In this document: one piece after another, positions 41,101 through 48,294 of the stretch | Layout: every line of letters begins with the position of its first letter | Position numbering within the stretch: the first letter of the stretch is position 1 | NCBI RefSeq assembly: GCF_001648355.1 | Contig: NZ_LXSL01000020.1 | Span: 1 to 64,000, forward strand | Length of the DNA stretch: 64,000 nt | Reading direction: 5' to 3' | DNA from: Eikenella longinqua | Lineage (GTDB): Bacteria > Pseudomonadota > Gammaproteobacteria > Burkholderiales > Neisseriaceae | Made by a program: the position numbers and the translations under genes | The notes under the pieces: generated by a model | What the model saw: the letters and a program-made list of their open reading frames with translations, nothing else | The model's database searches: none | What the model was told of the DNA's origin: nothing

Positions 41101-42160
41101 TTTGGTGCAACACATGATTGCAGAAATCGGTTTTAGCACCCAGCATCAAAATATCATCATTACTTGCCAAAATGATGAGCTCTTCCGTGAAAACAGCTTA
41201 GACCTGCAACGCGCCTGGCAGTCCACCTCCCACCAAATCCAGCGCCTACGCGACAACCCCGCCTGCGCCGATAGCGAATTCGCCCTCTTGGCCGACAAAG
41301 AGCGCGGCAAGCTCTTCGCCGAGCTCAGCTTCGATGTGAAGCAAGACATCGCCGCGCCCTATATTTCAGGTAGCCTCAAGCCCAAAATCGCCGTGCTGCG
41401 CGAACAGGGCGTAAACGGCCACGTGGAAATGGCCGCCGCCTTCACCCGCGCCGGCTTCGACGCCTACGACGTGCACATGAGCGACCTGATGGCCGGCCGC
41501 ACCCGGCTGGAAGACTTCCAAATGCTCGTTGCCTGCGGCGGCTTCAGCTACGGCGACGTGCTCGGCGCAGGCGAAGGCTGGGCCAAATCCATCCTGTTCC
41601 ACAGCAAACTGCGCGACCAATTCGCCGCCTTCTTCGCCCGGGGCGACACGCTGAGCTTGGGCGTGTGCAACGGCTGCCAGATGATGGCCAACCTCGCCGA
41701 AATCATCCCCGGCGCGGCAGCCTGGCCCAAGTTCCGCCGCAACGAGAGCGAGCAGTTTGAAGCCCGCCTGAGCATGGTGCGCGTGCCGAAATCGCCCTCG
41801 CTGATTCTGGCCGACATGGCCGGCAGCAGCCTGCCCGTGGTGGTGAGCCACGGCGAAGGCCGCGCCGATTTCAGCCACCTGGGGCAGCCTGCCAACCAAG
41901 TATCCGCCGGCCTGCACACCGCCATGCAATACATCGACGGGCAGGGCAATCTCACGCAAACCTACCCGCTCAACCCCAACGGCTCGCCGCAAGCCATCGC
42001 CGCCGTTACCACCGCCGACGGCCGCGCCACCATCATGATGCCGCACCCCGAGCGCGTGTACCGCAGCGCGCAGATGAGCTGGCTGCCCGAAGCATGGCGC
42101 GATAGCGAATTGGCCGGCTGGTACCGCATGTTTGCCACCGCGCGCAAAGTGTTCGGCTAA
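38156..42160 (+). CDS. purL: phosphoribosylformylglycinamidine synthase (single-chain PurL)
   Basis: The 1334-residue purine enzyme uses glutamine and ATP to convert FGAR to FGAM. N-terminal PurS-like domain about 1-150, then synthetase domains ([93 protein letters not shown]), and a C-terminal class I glutaminase with [32 protein letters not shown] (nucleophile Cys) and MPHPERV. The start [16 protein letters not shown] fits the family. Seven DUS lie inside the gene. A 335-base block (40,861-41,195) is strikingly AT-rich compared with the rest. Confidence 0.96.
   Translation: [1334 protein letters not shown]
40861..41195 (+). other. low-GC mosaic block inside purL
   Basis: Within the otherwise G+C-rich, C/G-ending purL frame, codons in this block end mostly in A or T (for example TTGGATATTGATATAGGCG, CAAGATAAAGCTTATTTGT). 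The reading frame is kept, and the protein part between [15 protein letters not shown] and [14 protein letters not shown] is plausible PurL. The edges are abrupt. This is best explained by homologous import of a purL segment from a lower-GC relative by natural transformation. Confidence 0.65.
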
Positions 42161-42177
42161 AGTGCAAGGCAGGGCAA

Positions 42178-42217
42178 AGGCTACCTGAAAACGTGAAAAC
42201 CATTTTTCAGGTAGCCT
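42178..42217. terminator. inverted DUS terminator after purL
   Basis: AGGCTACCTGAAAA and TTTTTCAGGTAGCCT with a short interval, 18 bases after the purL stop; the right arm ends 26 bases before the start of the next gene. Confidence 0.75.
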
Positions 42218-42243
42218 CCATTATGCGCAGAACGGAGCAAGGC

Positions 42244-42768
42244 ATGGAAATCAATCTGCTGGTGTTAAAACCCTCCAAAATATTCGGCGATCCAAACGAA
42301 CTGGCAAACTTCCGTTTTGCTAACGGCAAGGGCTTTCCCGCCTCCTATCAACGCTTTGCCAGGCACTACGGCTGGGGCAGGGCGCTGGGGAACTACCTCG
42401 TCCACATTCCGGCAAACCCGCAATATTGCGACTCCTGGCAGCAGGCAAGGGAAGCGGTGAAAGCCACCTATCTTTATGATTTAGAAGAATATGAAGGCTT
42501 TTTCTCCAAGCAACACCTCCGCCTGATGGCCAGGATGGAATGTTTTGCCAAAAGCGAATCCGGCACGTATCTGTTTTGGGATATTGAAAGCAGGCCGAGC
42601 CAAAACGAATTCGATATTTACGCTTTCGACTTCAGGGAAGAGCCCTTCTTCATCGGCTGCTCGCTGGATGAAGTTTGGTTTAAGCTCACCCGCGAATCCG
42701 ATGCCACCGCCGCCCTGCGCGCCGCACCGCGCCAGGCTGTTTTTGAAGGATTCGATTCAATCGGATAG
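42244..42768 (+). CDS. SMI1/KNR4 (SUKH)-like protein
   Basis: A 174-residue soluble protein. NFRFANGKGFPASYQRFARHYGWGRALGNYLVHIP and LYDLEEYEGFFSKQHLRLMARMECFAKSESGTYLFWDIE, then NEFDIYAFDF, EPFFIGCSLDEVWFKL show the SUKH pattern (P.sY..f....G.G......, FA....G..lfWD). Many SUKH proteins neutralise secreted toxins, but others are housekeeping. No toxin gene is adjacent, so it may be an orphan immunity gene or unrelated. Start ATG 42244 chosen by the GAGCAAGGC spacer; an in-frame ATG at 42223 is possible. Confidence 0.7.
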   Translation: MEINLLVLKPSKIFGDPNELANFRFANGKGFPASYQRFARHYGWGRALGNYLVHIPANPQYCDSWQQAREAVKATYLYDLEEYEGFFSKQHLRLMARMECFAKSESGTYLFWDIESRPSQNEFDIYAFDFREEPFFIGCSLDEVWFKLTRESDATAALRAAPRQAVFEGFDSIG

Positions 42769-42769
42769 C

Positions 42770-42893
42770 AGGCTACCTGAAAACGATGTCTTGGCGCAGC
42801 CAAGGGCGAGTTTCTGCGAAGCTAAAGCGCAGCGCCAACGCAGTGAAAACGAGTGCCGCGAGCATCTGCCAAACTAAGATTTTCAGGTAGCCT
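42770..42893. repeat. composite repeat between the SUKH-like gene and hisS
   Basis: A forward DUS (42772), then ACGATGTCTTGGCGCAGCC, AAGGGCGAGTTTCTGCGAAG, CTAAAGCGCAGCGCCAACGC, AGTGAAAACGAG and an inverted DUS (42882). This is one of the fuller copies of the family, with DUS at both ends. Confidence 0.8.
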
Positions 42894-42929
42894 TCCACAC
42901 AGCCTTAGCCCGAACCGGCGCATATCCGC

Positions 42930-42935
42930 TATAAT
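42930..42935 (+). promoter_or_regulatory. -10 element for hisS-yfgM
   Basis: A perfect TATAAT in the context CCGCTATAATCCGC, 41 bases before the hisS ATG. No clear -35. Confidence 0.5.
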
Positions 42936-42976
42936 CCGCACTTCCGTTTATCTTTAAGCAATCCCCAAAGCGAATC

Positions 42977-44269
42977 ATGGGACAAAAAATCCAAGCCGTA
43001 AAAGGCATGAACGACCTCCTGCCGGTGGAGCAGAAAGATTTCAAGCTCACCGCCGCCTTCTGGCAGGCCTTTGAAAACACCGTGGGCGCCTGGACGCGCC
43101 GCTTCGGCTACCGCCAAATCCGCACCCCCATCGTGGAGCAGACCGGCCTGTTCGTGCGCTCCATCGGCGAAGACACCGACGTGGTGGGCAAAGAAATGTA
43201 TACCTTTGCCGATTCCAACGACACCCTCAGCCTCAGCCTGCGCCCCGAAGGCACCGCCTCCTGCCTGCGCGCCGTGGTCGAGCACAACCTGCTCTACAAC
43301 GGCCCGCAGAAACTCTGGTATATGGGCCCCATGTTCCGCCGCGAACGCCCGCAGAAAGGGCGCTACCGCCAGTTTCACCAAGTGGGCGTGGAAGCCCTGG
43401 GCTACGAAGGCCCCGATATCGATGCCGAAATCATCGCCATGTGCGCCGATTTGTGGCGCGAGCTCGGCATCAGCCAATATCTCACCCTGGAAATCAACAG
43501 CTTGGGCAACCGCGAAGAGCGTGCCGCCCACCGCGCCGCCCTGGTAGGCTACCTGAAACAGCACAAAGCGGCGCTAGACGAAGACAGCCGCCGCCGCATG
43601 CACACCAACCCCCTGCGCGTGCTGGACAGCAAAAACCCCGATTTGCAGGAAATCTGCAACGCCGCCCCGCGCCTGGCCGACTACCTCGGCGAAGCCTCCC
43701 GCGCCCACTACGCCGGCTTCAAAGCCCTGCTCGATGGCCTCGGCATCGCCTATGTGGAAAACCACCGCCTGGTGCGCGGGCTGGACTACTATAACCAAAC
43801 CGTGTTCGAATGGACCACCGACAAACTCGGCGCGCAAGCCACCGTGTGCGGCGGCGGCCGCTACGACGGCCTGATTGAAGAGCTCGGCGGCAAACCCGCC
43901 CCCTCCATCGGTTTTGCCATGGGCGTGGAGCGCCTGCTGCTCTTGGTGTACGAATACGGCAGCCTGCAAGCCGATGCCGCGCCCGATATTTATGTGATAC
44001 ACCAAGGCGGCGATACCCTGCTGGCCAGCATGCAGTATGCCGCCGCCGCCCGCGCTGCCGGTTTCAACGTATTGCAGCATTCCGGCAGCCAAAAGCTGGT
44101 GGTGCAAATGAAAAAGGCCGATGCCTCCGGCGCCAAAGTGGCGCTGATTGTGGGCGAGGGCGAGCTGGCCGAAGGCAAAGTGAGCCTGAAAGACATGCAG
44201 CAGGGGCGCGGCCAAGCGAGCGTGCCCGCTGCCGATTTGCTTAAACAACTGAACGAATGGATAGGTTAA
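42977..44269 (+). CDS. hisS: histidyl-tRNA synthetase
   Basis: A 430-residue class II synthetase. Start QKIQAVKGMNDLLPVEQ; motif 2 region WYMGPMFRRERPQKGRYRQFHQVGVEALG; histidine A motif LVRGLDYYNQTVFEW; motif 3 APSIGFAMGVERLLLL; C-terminal anticodon-binding domain. Complete. A DUS is in frame near 43,548 (VGYLKQHK). The YfgM-like gene begins one base after the stop, so they are co-transcribed. Confidence 0.97.
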   Translation: MGQKIQAVKGMNDLLPVEQKDFKLTAAFWQAFENTVGAWTRRFGYRQIRTPIVEQTGLFVRSIGEDTDVVGKEMYTFADSNDTLSLSLRPEGTASCLRAVVEHNLLYNGPQKLWYMGPMFRRERPQKGRYRQFHQVGVEALGYEGPDIDAEIIAMCADLWRELGISQYLTLEINSLGNREERAAHRAALVGYLKQHKAALDEDSRRRMHTNPLRVLDSKNPDLQEICNAAPRLADYLGEASRAHYAGFKALLDGLGIAYVENHRLVRGLDYYNQTVFEWTTDKLGAQATVCGGGRYDGLIEELGGKPAPSIGFAMGVERLLLLVYEYGSLQADAAPDIYVIHQGGDTLLASMQYAAAARAAGFNVLQHSGSQKLVVQMKKADASGAKVALIVGEGELAEGKVSLKDMQQGRGQASVPAADLLKQLNEWIG

Positions 44270-44899
44270 ATGGCTGTTTACGATTTAAAAGACCAAGAAG
44301 AAATTGAGAATTTCAAATATTTCTGGCGCAGCTGGGGGCGCTGGCTGTTTGCCTTGCTCGTGGTGGCCGCCATCGGCTATTTCGGCTGGGTGGTGTACCG
44401 CAGCCACCAGCGCGGCGTGGGCAGCGAAGCCGTGGCCGTGTTCGACCAGTGGGCGGAAGACAGTCAGGCCGGCAAGCCCGCCGAAGCCGCCAAGCTGCTC
44501 GCCCGGCTGCAAAGCGACTATTCCGGCAGCGTATCTGCCGCGCAGGCCACGCTGATGCAGGCCGGCACCGCCTTTGAGCAGGGCAAATACGACGAAGCCG
44601 CCGGCCACCTGAACTGGGTGCTCAAATACCAGGAAGACCCGCTCATCCGCGCCCTGGCCATCCAGCGCCTGGCCGTGGTGCAGCTGGAGCAGCAGAAATA
44701 CGATGACGCGCTCGCCACCCTGGCTATGCCTGCCGATGAAGCCTATGCCGGCATCCTGCTCGAAACCAAGGGCGATGTGTATGCCGCGCAAGGCAAACGC
44801 AGCGAAGCCGCCGCCGCCTATAAGCAGGCGCTCGACAAACTGCCGCAGGAAGACGAAGGCCGCCAGTTTTTGCAGCTGAAAATCGATCAGATGAGCTAA
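44270..44899 (+). CDS. yfgM: YfgM-like TPR membrane protein (ancillary SecYEG subunit)
   Basis: A 209-residue protein with a cytosolic N-terminus (DLKDQEEIENFKYFWRSWGRW), one membrane helix (LFALLVVAAIGYFGWVVY, about residues 24-41) and a periplasmic TPR-like region (QWAEDSQAGKPAEAAKLLARL, GTAFEQGKYDEAAGHLNWVL, GDVYAAQGKRSEAAAAYKQAL). This matches YfgM, which joins PpiD at the translocon in E. coli. hisS-yfgM order is conserved; the usual followers bamB and der are not here, and a strong terminator follows instead. Confidence 0.88.
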   Translation: MAVYDLKDQEEIENFKYFWRSWGRWLFALLVVAAIGYFGWVVYRSHQRGVGSEAVAVFDQWAEDSQAGKPAEAAKLLARLQSDYSGSVSAAQATLMQAGTAFEQGKYDEAAGHLNWVLKYQEDPLIRALAIQRLAVVQLEQQKYDDALATLAMPADEAYAGILLETKGDVYAAQGKRSEAAAAYKQALDKLPQEDEGRQFLQLKIDQMS

Positions 44900-44919
44900 A
44901 CGCAGCGCCCAAAATGAAG

Positions 44920-44965
44920 GCGGCTGTTGCCGGCGGGAAATCCCGTGGCAACAGCCGCTTTTGGT
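44920..44965 (+). terminator. strong rho-independent terminator of hisS-yfgM
   Basis: A 12-bp stem GCGGCTGTTGCC with its complement encloses a second CGGGA-TCCCG stem and is followed by TTTTGGTTTT, merging into an inverted DUS. It is one of the few strong non-DUS terminators in the window. Confidence 0.88.
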
Positions 44966-44994
44966 TTTCAGGTAGCCTTTTGGGGATATGCGAA

Positions 44995-45909
44995 TTAGGC
45001 GGGAATGAGGGAATCAAGCAGCAAACCCGCGCCAAATAGGAAATTAACGGCAAACGCCAGCCGCACGATGGCCGGCAGTTCGCGCCCGGCGGCAGCAGGT
45101 GTGGCGGCGGCATAGAGGCGGCGCAGGTGGGCGGCGGCCAGGGGCAGGGCGGCGAGCCAAATGAGGCCGGCGGGGGAGGAAACGGGATAGGCGGCATAGC
45201 AGGCGAAGGCGGCGGCAAGGAGCAGGCTGTGCAGGGTTTGGCTGCGGGCAAAGCCCAGGCGGGCGGCGGGGGTGTGTTTGCCGGAGCGGCGGTCGCTTTC
45301 GATGTCGCGGATGTTGTTGATGTGCAGCACGGCGGCGGCGAGTAGGCCGCAGCCGGCGGCGGGCAGCCAGCCTGCGCCCGGGCAGGCGCCCTGTTGCAGG
45401 TAGGCGCTGCCCTGCACGCCGAGCAGGCCGAAAAACAGGAATACGCTGATTTCGCCCAGCCCGCGGTAGCCGTAGGCATAGCGGCCGAGGGTGTAGCCGA
45501 GGGCGGCGGCGGTGGCGAGCGCGCCGAGTAGCAGGAAGGTGAGCCATTCACGCGGGCTGCGCAGGCTCACGGCAAGCAACGTGCCACCGAGCAGCAGGGC
45601 GGAGAGGATGGCGGCGGCGAGGATGCGGCGCACTTGCGTGGGGGCCACCTGCCGCGCGGCGGTGAGGCGGGCGGGGGCTTCGGCGGCGCGGTATCGGTCG
45701 GTGCCGCGCAGGCCGTCGCCGTAGTCGTTGGCGATGTTGGAAACGATTTGCAGGGCGAGTGCGGTGAGCAGGGAGAGGGCAAACACGCCGAAACGCCAGG
45801 CGGCGGGGTTGGCATGCCAGGCCAGGGCGTTGCCGCAAAATATGGCGGCGGCAGCCAGCGGCAGGGTGCGCGGGCGGGCGAGCGAGAGCAGGGTGGGGAG
45901 CAGGGGCAT
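44995..45909 (-). CDS. menA: 1,4-dihydroxy-2-naphthoate polyprenyltransferase
   Basis: The 304-residue UbiA-superfamily membrane enzyme joins a polyprenyl chain to DHNA in menaquinone synthesis. The first Asp-rich motif is QIVSNIANDYGDGLRGTDRYRA (about 63-84), and the second is HINNIRDIESDRRSGKHTPAARLG (about 175-198). Around nine hydrophobic segments. Start ATG 45909 (MPLLPTLLSLARPRTLPLAA) was chosen because upstream in-frame sequence overlaps pgpA antisense to its codon pattern and lacks family similarity. Together with ispB it implies menaquinone. Confidence 0.88.
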   Translation of the reverse strand: MPLLPTLLSLARPRTLPLAAAAIFCGNALAWHANPAAWRFGVFALSLLTALALQIVSNIANDYGDGLRGTDRYRAAEAPARLTAARQVAPTQVRRILAAAILSALLLGGTLLAVSLRSPREWLTFLLLGALATAAALGYTLGRYAYGYRGLGEISVFLFFGLLGVQGSAYLQQGACPGAGWLPAAGCGLLAAAVLHINNIRDIESDRRSGKHTPAARLGFARSQTLHSLLLAAAFACYAAYPVSSPAGLIWLAALPLAAAHLRRLYAAATPAAAGRELPAIVRLAFAVNFLFGAGLLLDSLIPA

Positions 45910-45953
45910 GGCGGGTGGGAATAGGGAGAGGCTACCTGAAAAATGCGGCGGCG

Positions 45954-46457
45954 TTAATGCAGCAGCCACACGGCGGCGCGGATTACAAGCAGGCTCATCA
46001 GCGCGGCGATGATGTCGTCGAGCATCACGCCGAAGCCGCCGCTCACTCGTTGGTCGAACCAGCGGATGGGCGGCGGTTTTACCGCGTCGAAGAAGCGGAA
46101 GGCGGCGAAGGCGGCGAGCCACCAGGGCCAGCTTTGCGGCGTGAAGGCGAGCACCAGCAGCATGGCCACGATTTCGTCCCACACGATGCCGCCGTAGTCG
46201 TGCACGCCGAGGGCGGCTTCGGTTTGGTTGCAAATCCAGATGCCGGCGGCAAACAGGGGCAGGCAGAGGAGGGCGAGCAGCCAGCCTTCGATGCCCAGCG
46301 CGATGAGCAGGGCGGCAATGGGCAGGGCGGGCAGGGTGCCGAAGGTGCCAGGGGCAAAGGGGGCGAGGCCGCTGCCGAAGCCGAAGCCGAGGAAGCAGGC
46401 GGGGCGGCGCAGCAGCCAGCGCAGGGTGGGGCGGAAGGCGGGTTGTTGTTTAGCCAA
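45954..46457 (-). CDS. pgpA: phosphatidylglycerophosphatase A
   Basis: The 167-residue membrane phosphatase turns PGP into phosphatidylglycerol. FGFGSGLAPFAPGTFGTLPALP near residue 25, HDYGGIVWDEIVAMLLVL with catalytic Asp/Glu, and FRFFDAVKPPPIRWFDQRVSGGFGVMLDDIIAAL are all signature blocks. It overlaps the end of thiL by 8 bases, the order thiL-pgpA being common in proteobacteria. Confidence 0.94.
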   Translation of the reverse strand: MAKQQPAFRPTLRWLLRRPACFLGFGFGSGLAPFAPGTFGTLPALPIAALLIALGIEGWLLALLCLPLFAAGIWICNQTEAALGVHDYGGIVWDEIVAMLLVLAFTPQSWPWWLAAFAAFRFFDAVKPPPIRWFDQRVSGGFGVMLDDIIAALMSLLVIRAAVWLLH

Positions 46458-47436
46458 AGTGGTCGAATCCTAAATGGGAAAGGTGCAGCTCGCTGCCGTT
46501 GGCGCGCAGGATTTTCAGGTAGCCCGAACCGTTGATGCGGCCGATGCGGGCTATGGGGGTGCGGCTGCTTGCGGCGGCGGCGAGCACGGCGGGGCGCTCT
46601 TGCGGCGGGGTGGTGAACACGAGCTCGTAGTCGTCGCCGCCGGCGAGGGTGAGCTCGTGTAGGCTTTGATCGGGCAGGCATTGGCGCAGGCCGGGGGCGG
46701 TGGGCACGTGGTCGGCAAAGAGCTCGGCGCCCGTGCCGGAGGCGCGCAGGATGTGGCCGAGGTCTTGGGCGAGGCCGTCGGAAATGTCTTGTGCGGCGGT
46801 GGCGAGGGGCAGCAGGGCTTGGCCGAGGGCGACGCGCGGGGTGGGGCGCAGGCGGGCGGCTTCGCATTCGGCAAACAGGTTTTCAGGTAGCCTGATTTTT
46901 TGCCAGATGTGGTGCAGGGCGGCGGCGGCAAGGCCGATTTGGCCGGACACCCAGATGTCGTCGCCGTTTTGTGCGCCGCTGCGGCGCAGGGCTTGGCCGG
47001 CGGGCAGCTCGCCGGTGATGGCCACGTTGAAGGCAAGATCGCCTTTGGTGGTGTCGCCGCCGATGAGGGTGATGCCGTATTGGCGCAGCATGGCGAAAAG
47101 GCTACCTGAAAATGCTTGCAGCCAGGCGGGATCGAGCGCGGGCAGGGCGGCGCTGAGCATCACCCAGCGCGGGCGGGCGCCCATGGCGGCCATGTCGGAA
47201 ATGTTTACGGCGAGGATTTTATGCGCGAGGTCGGCGGGGGGAACTTCGGGGAAGAAGTGGCGGCCGGCGAGCAGCATGTCGCTGCTGAAGCATAAATCAT
47301 AGCCGGGGCGGGGGCGGACGATGGCGGCGTCGTCGCCGATGCCGAGCAGGAGATCGGGGTCGGCGGGCTGCTTGGCGGCGAGGTAGCGGCGGATGAAGTC
47401 GAATTCGCCGAGGGGTTTTGCGGTGGATTGGGGCAT
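46450..47436 (-). CDS. thiL: thiamine-monophosphate kinase
   Basis: The 328-residue PurM-like ATP-dependent kinase makes thiamine diphosphate. LGEFDFIRRYL start, LLGIGDDAAIVRP (Mg/ATP aspartates, about 25-37), HKILAVNISDMAAMGARPRW, LIGGDTTKGDLAFN, DISDGLAQDLGHIL and LAGGDDYELVFT. Complete and co-transcribed with pgpA. Three DUS are inside (46,513; 46,883; 47,099). Confidence 0.95.
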   Translation of the reverse strand: MPQSTAKPLGEFDFIRRYLAAKQPADPDLLLGIGDDAAIVRPRPGYDLCFSSDMLLAGRHFFPEVPPADLAHKILAVNISDMAAMGARPRWVMLSAALPALDPAWLQAFSGSLFAMLRQYGITLIGGDTTKGDLAFNVAITGELPAGQALRRSGAQNGDDIWVSGQIGLAAAALHHIWQKIRLPENLFAECEAARLRPTPRVALGQALLPLATAAQDISDGLAQDLGHILRASGTGAELFADHVPTAPGLRQCLPDQSLHELTLAGGDDYELVFTTPPQERPAVLAAAASSRTPIARIGRINGSGYLKILRANGSELHLSHLGFDHFG

Positions 47437-47462
47437 GGCGGGGTGGTTTGGGGGTGGGCGGG

Positions 47463-47489
47463 AGGCTACCTGAAAATTTCAGGTAGCCT
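47463..47489. terminator. nearly loop-less inverted DUS pair
   Basis: AGGCTACCTGAAA and its complement separated by one base, in the gap between the lipoprotein gene and thiL; it may end the lipoprotein transcript. Confidence 0.65.
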
Positions 47490-47499
47490 TTGGGTTACG

Positions 47500-47605
47500 T
47501 TTTTGCTTGGCGGAATCCGGTGTTTTGCTGTGCGGGAGCTCGGCTTGGGCTGCGCCAAGACGTTGTTTTAACTTCGTTGAAGCTCACGCTTTCAGGTAGC
47601 CTGTT
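47500..47605. repeat. composite repeat copy
   Basis: Modules CTCGGCTTGGGCTGCGCCA, AGACGTTGTTTTAACTTCG and TTGAAGCTCACGCTTTCAGG end in an inverted DUS (47,591). Same modules as other gaps. Confidence 0.7.
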
Positions 47606-47634
47606 TGCTGGGTGGGGAAGTGTTTTCAGATTAT

Positions 47635-48186
47635 TTAACATGGTGATCTATCATCCACCCATATTCCTTGGTATCTGTAAGGCATCAATCCAGTTCCTTT
47701 CGGCTCAAACGGTTTATCCCTTAAATACAAGCGTTCCGGCATCTGCCGTTTGATATGCCATTCCAAATTGGCGGGGCGTCTGTCGAGGCTGAGGTCGAAC
47801 GGCACCATCTGCCATTGGCCGTTGATGGCTTTGTATTGGGTGTAGGGGAAGCCGGGGCTCGGCCAATCGAAGCAGTATACGGATGTGACCACCACATACC
47901 ATACGCCTTGCGCATCCCTGTCCAGCAGCACGGGGCGCCATCTGCTGTTCCACACGGGCGGCTTATCCAGCCCTTTGGCATCGAGCACAACCACTTCGTC
48001 TTTGCTCGGTTTGAAGTCGGCGCCTTCGGGGTTGTGGTTGATGTCGCCTTCCAAGGTGCGCCGCACCAGCACTACCGTGCCGTCGCCCAGCTGCACTTCT
48101 TCTTCCCAGCTGGCGCCGAGTTTGCCTTCGCCGCAGGCAGTGAGCAGAGCCAGCAGGCAGAACAGGCGGAGGAGTTTGGCGGGCAT
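47635..48186 (-). CDS. lipoprotein of unknown function
   Basis: A 183-residue protein with a lipoprotein signal peptide and lipobox (LLALLTACGEG, Cys near residue 18). The mature part, LGASWEEEVQLGDGTVVLVRRTLEGD, RPVLLDRDAQGVWYVVVTSVYC and PYRYQGIWVDDRSPC, contains two further cysteines. I recognise no family. It is flanked by repeat clusters and appears to be alone. Confidence 0.7.
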   Translation of the reverse strand: MPAKLLRLFCLLALLTACGEGKLGASWEEEVQLGDGTVVLVRRTLEGDINHNPEGADFKPSKDEVVVLDAKGLDKPPVWNSRWRPVLLDRDAQGVWYVVVTSVYCFDWPSPGFPYTQYKAINGQWQMVPFDLSLDRRPANLEWHIKRQMPERLYLRDKPFEPKGTGLMPYRYQGIWVDDRSPC

Positions 48187-48217
48187 GGCGGCGTTCCTTT
48201 TGGTTTCGTGGGGTTGT

Positions 48218-48294
48218 TAGCTTCGCAGAAATTCGGTTTGGGTTGCGCTAAGACGTCGGCTCACTTCGTTGAAGTTTATTTTTCAGGTAGCCTC
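48218..48294. repeat. composite repeat copy next to rluD
   Basis: TTAGCTTCGCAGAAATTCGG, TTGGGTTGCGCTAAGACGTC and CACTTCGTTGAAGTTTATTT lead into an inverted DUS that touches the rluD stop codon. Confidence 0.7.
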
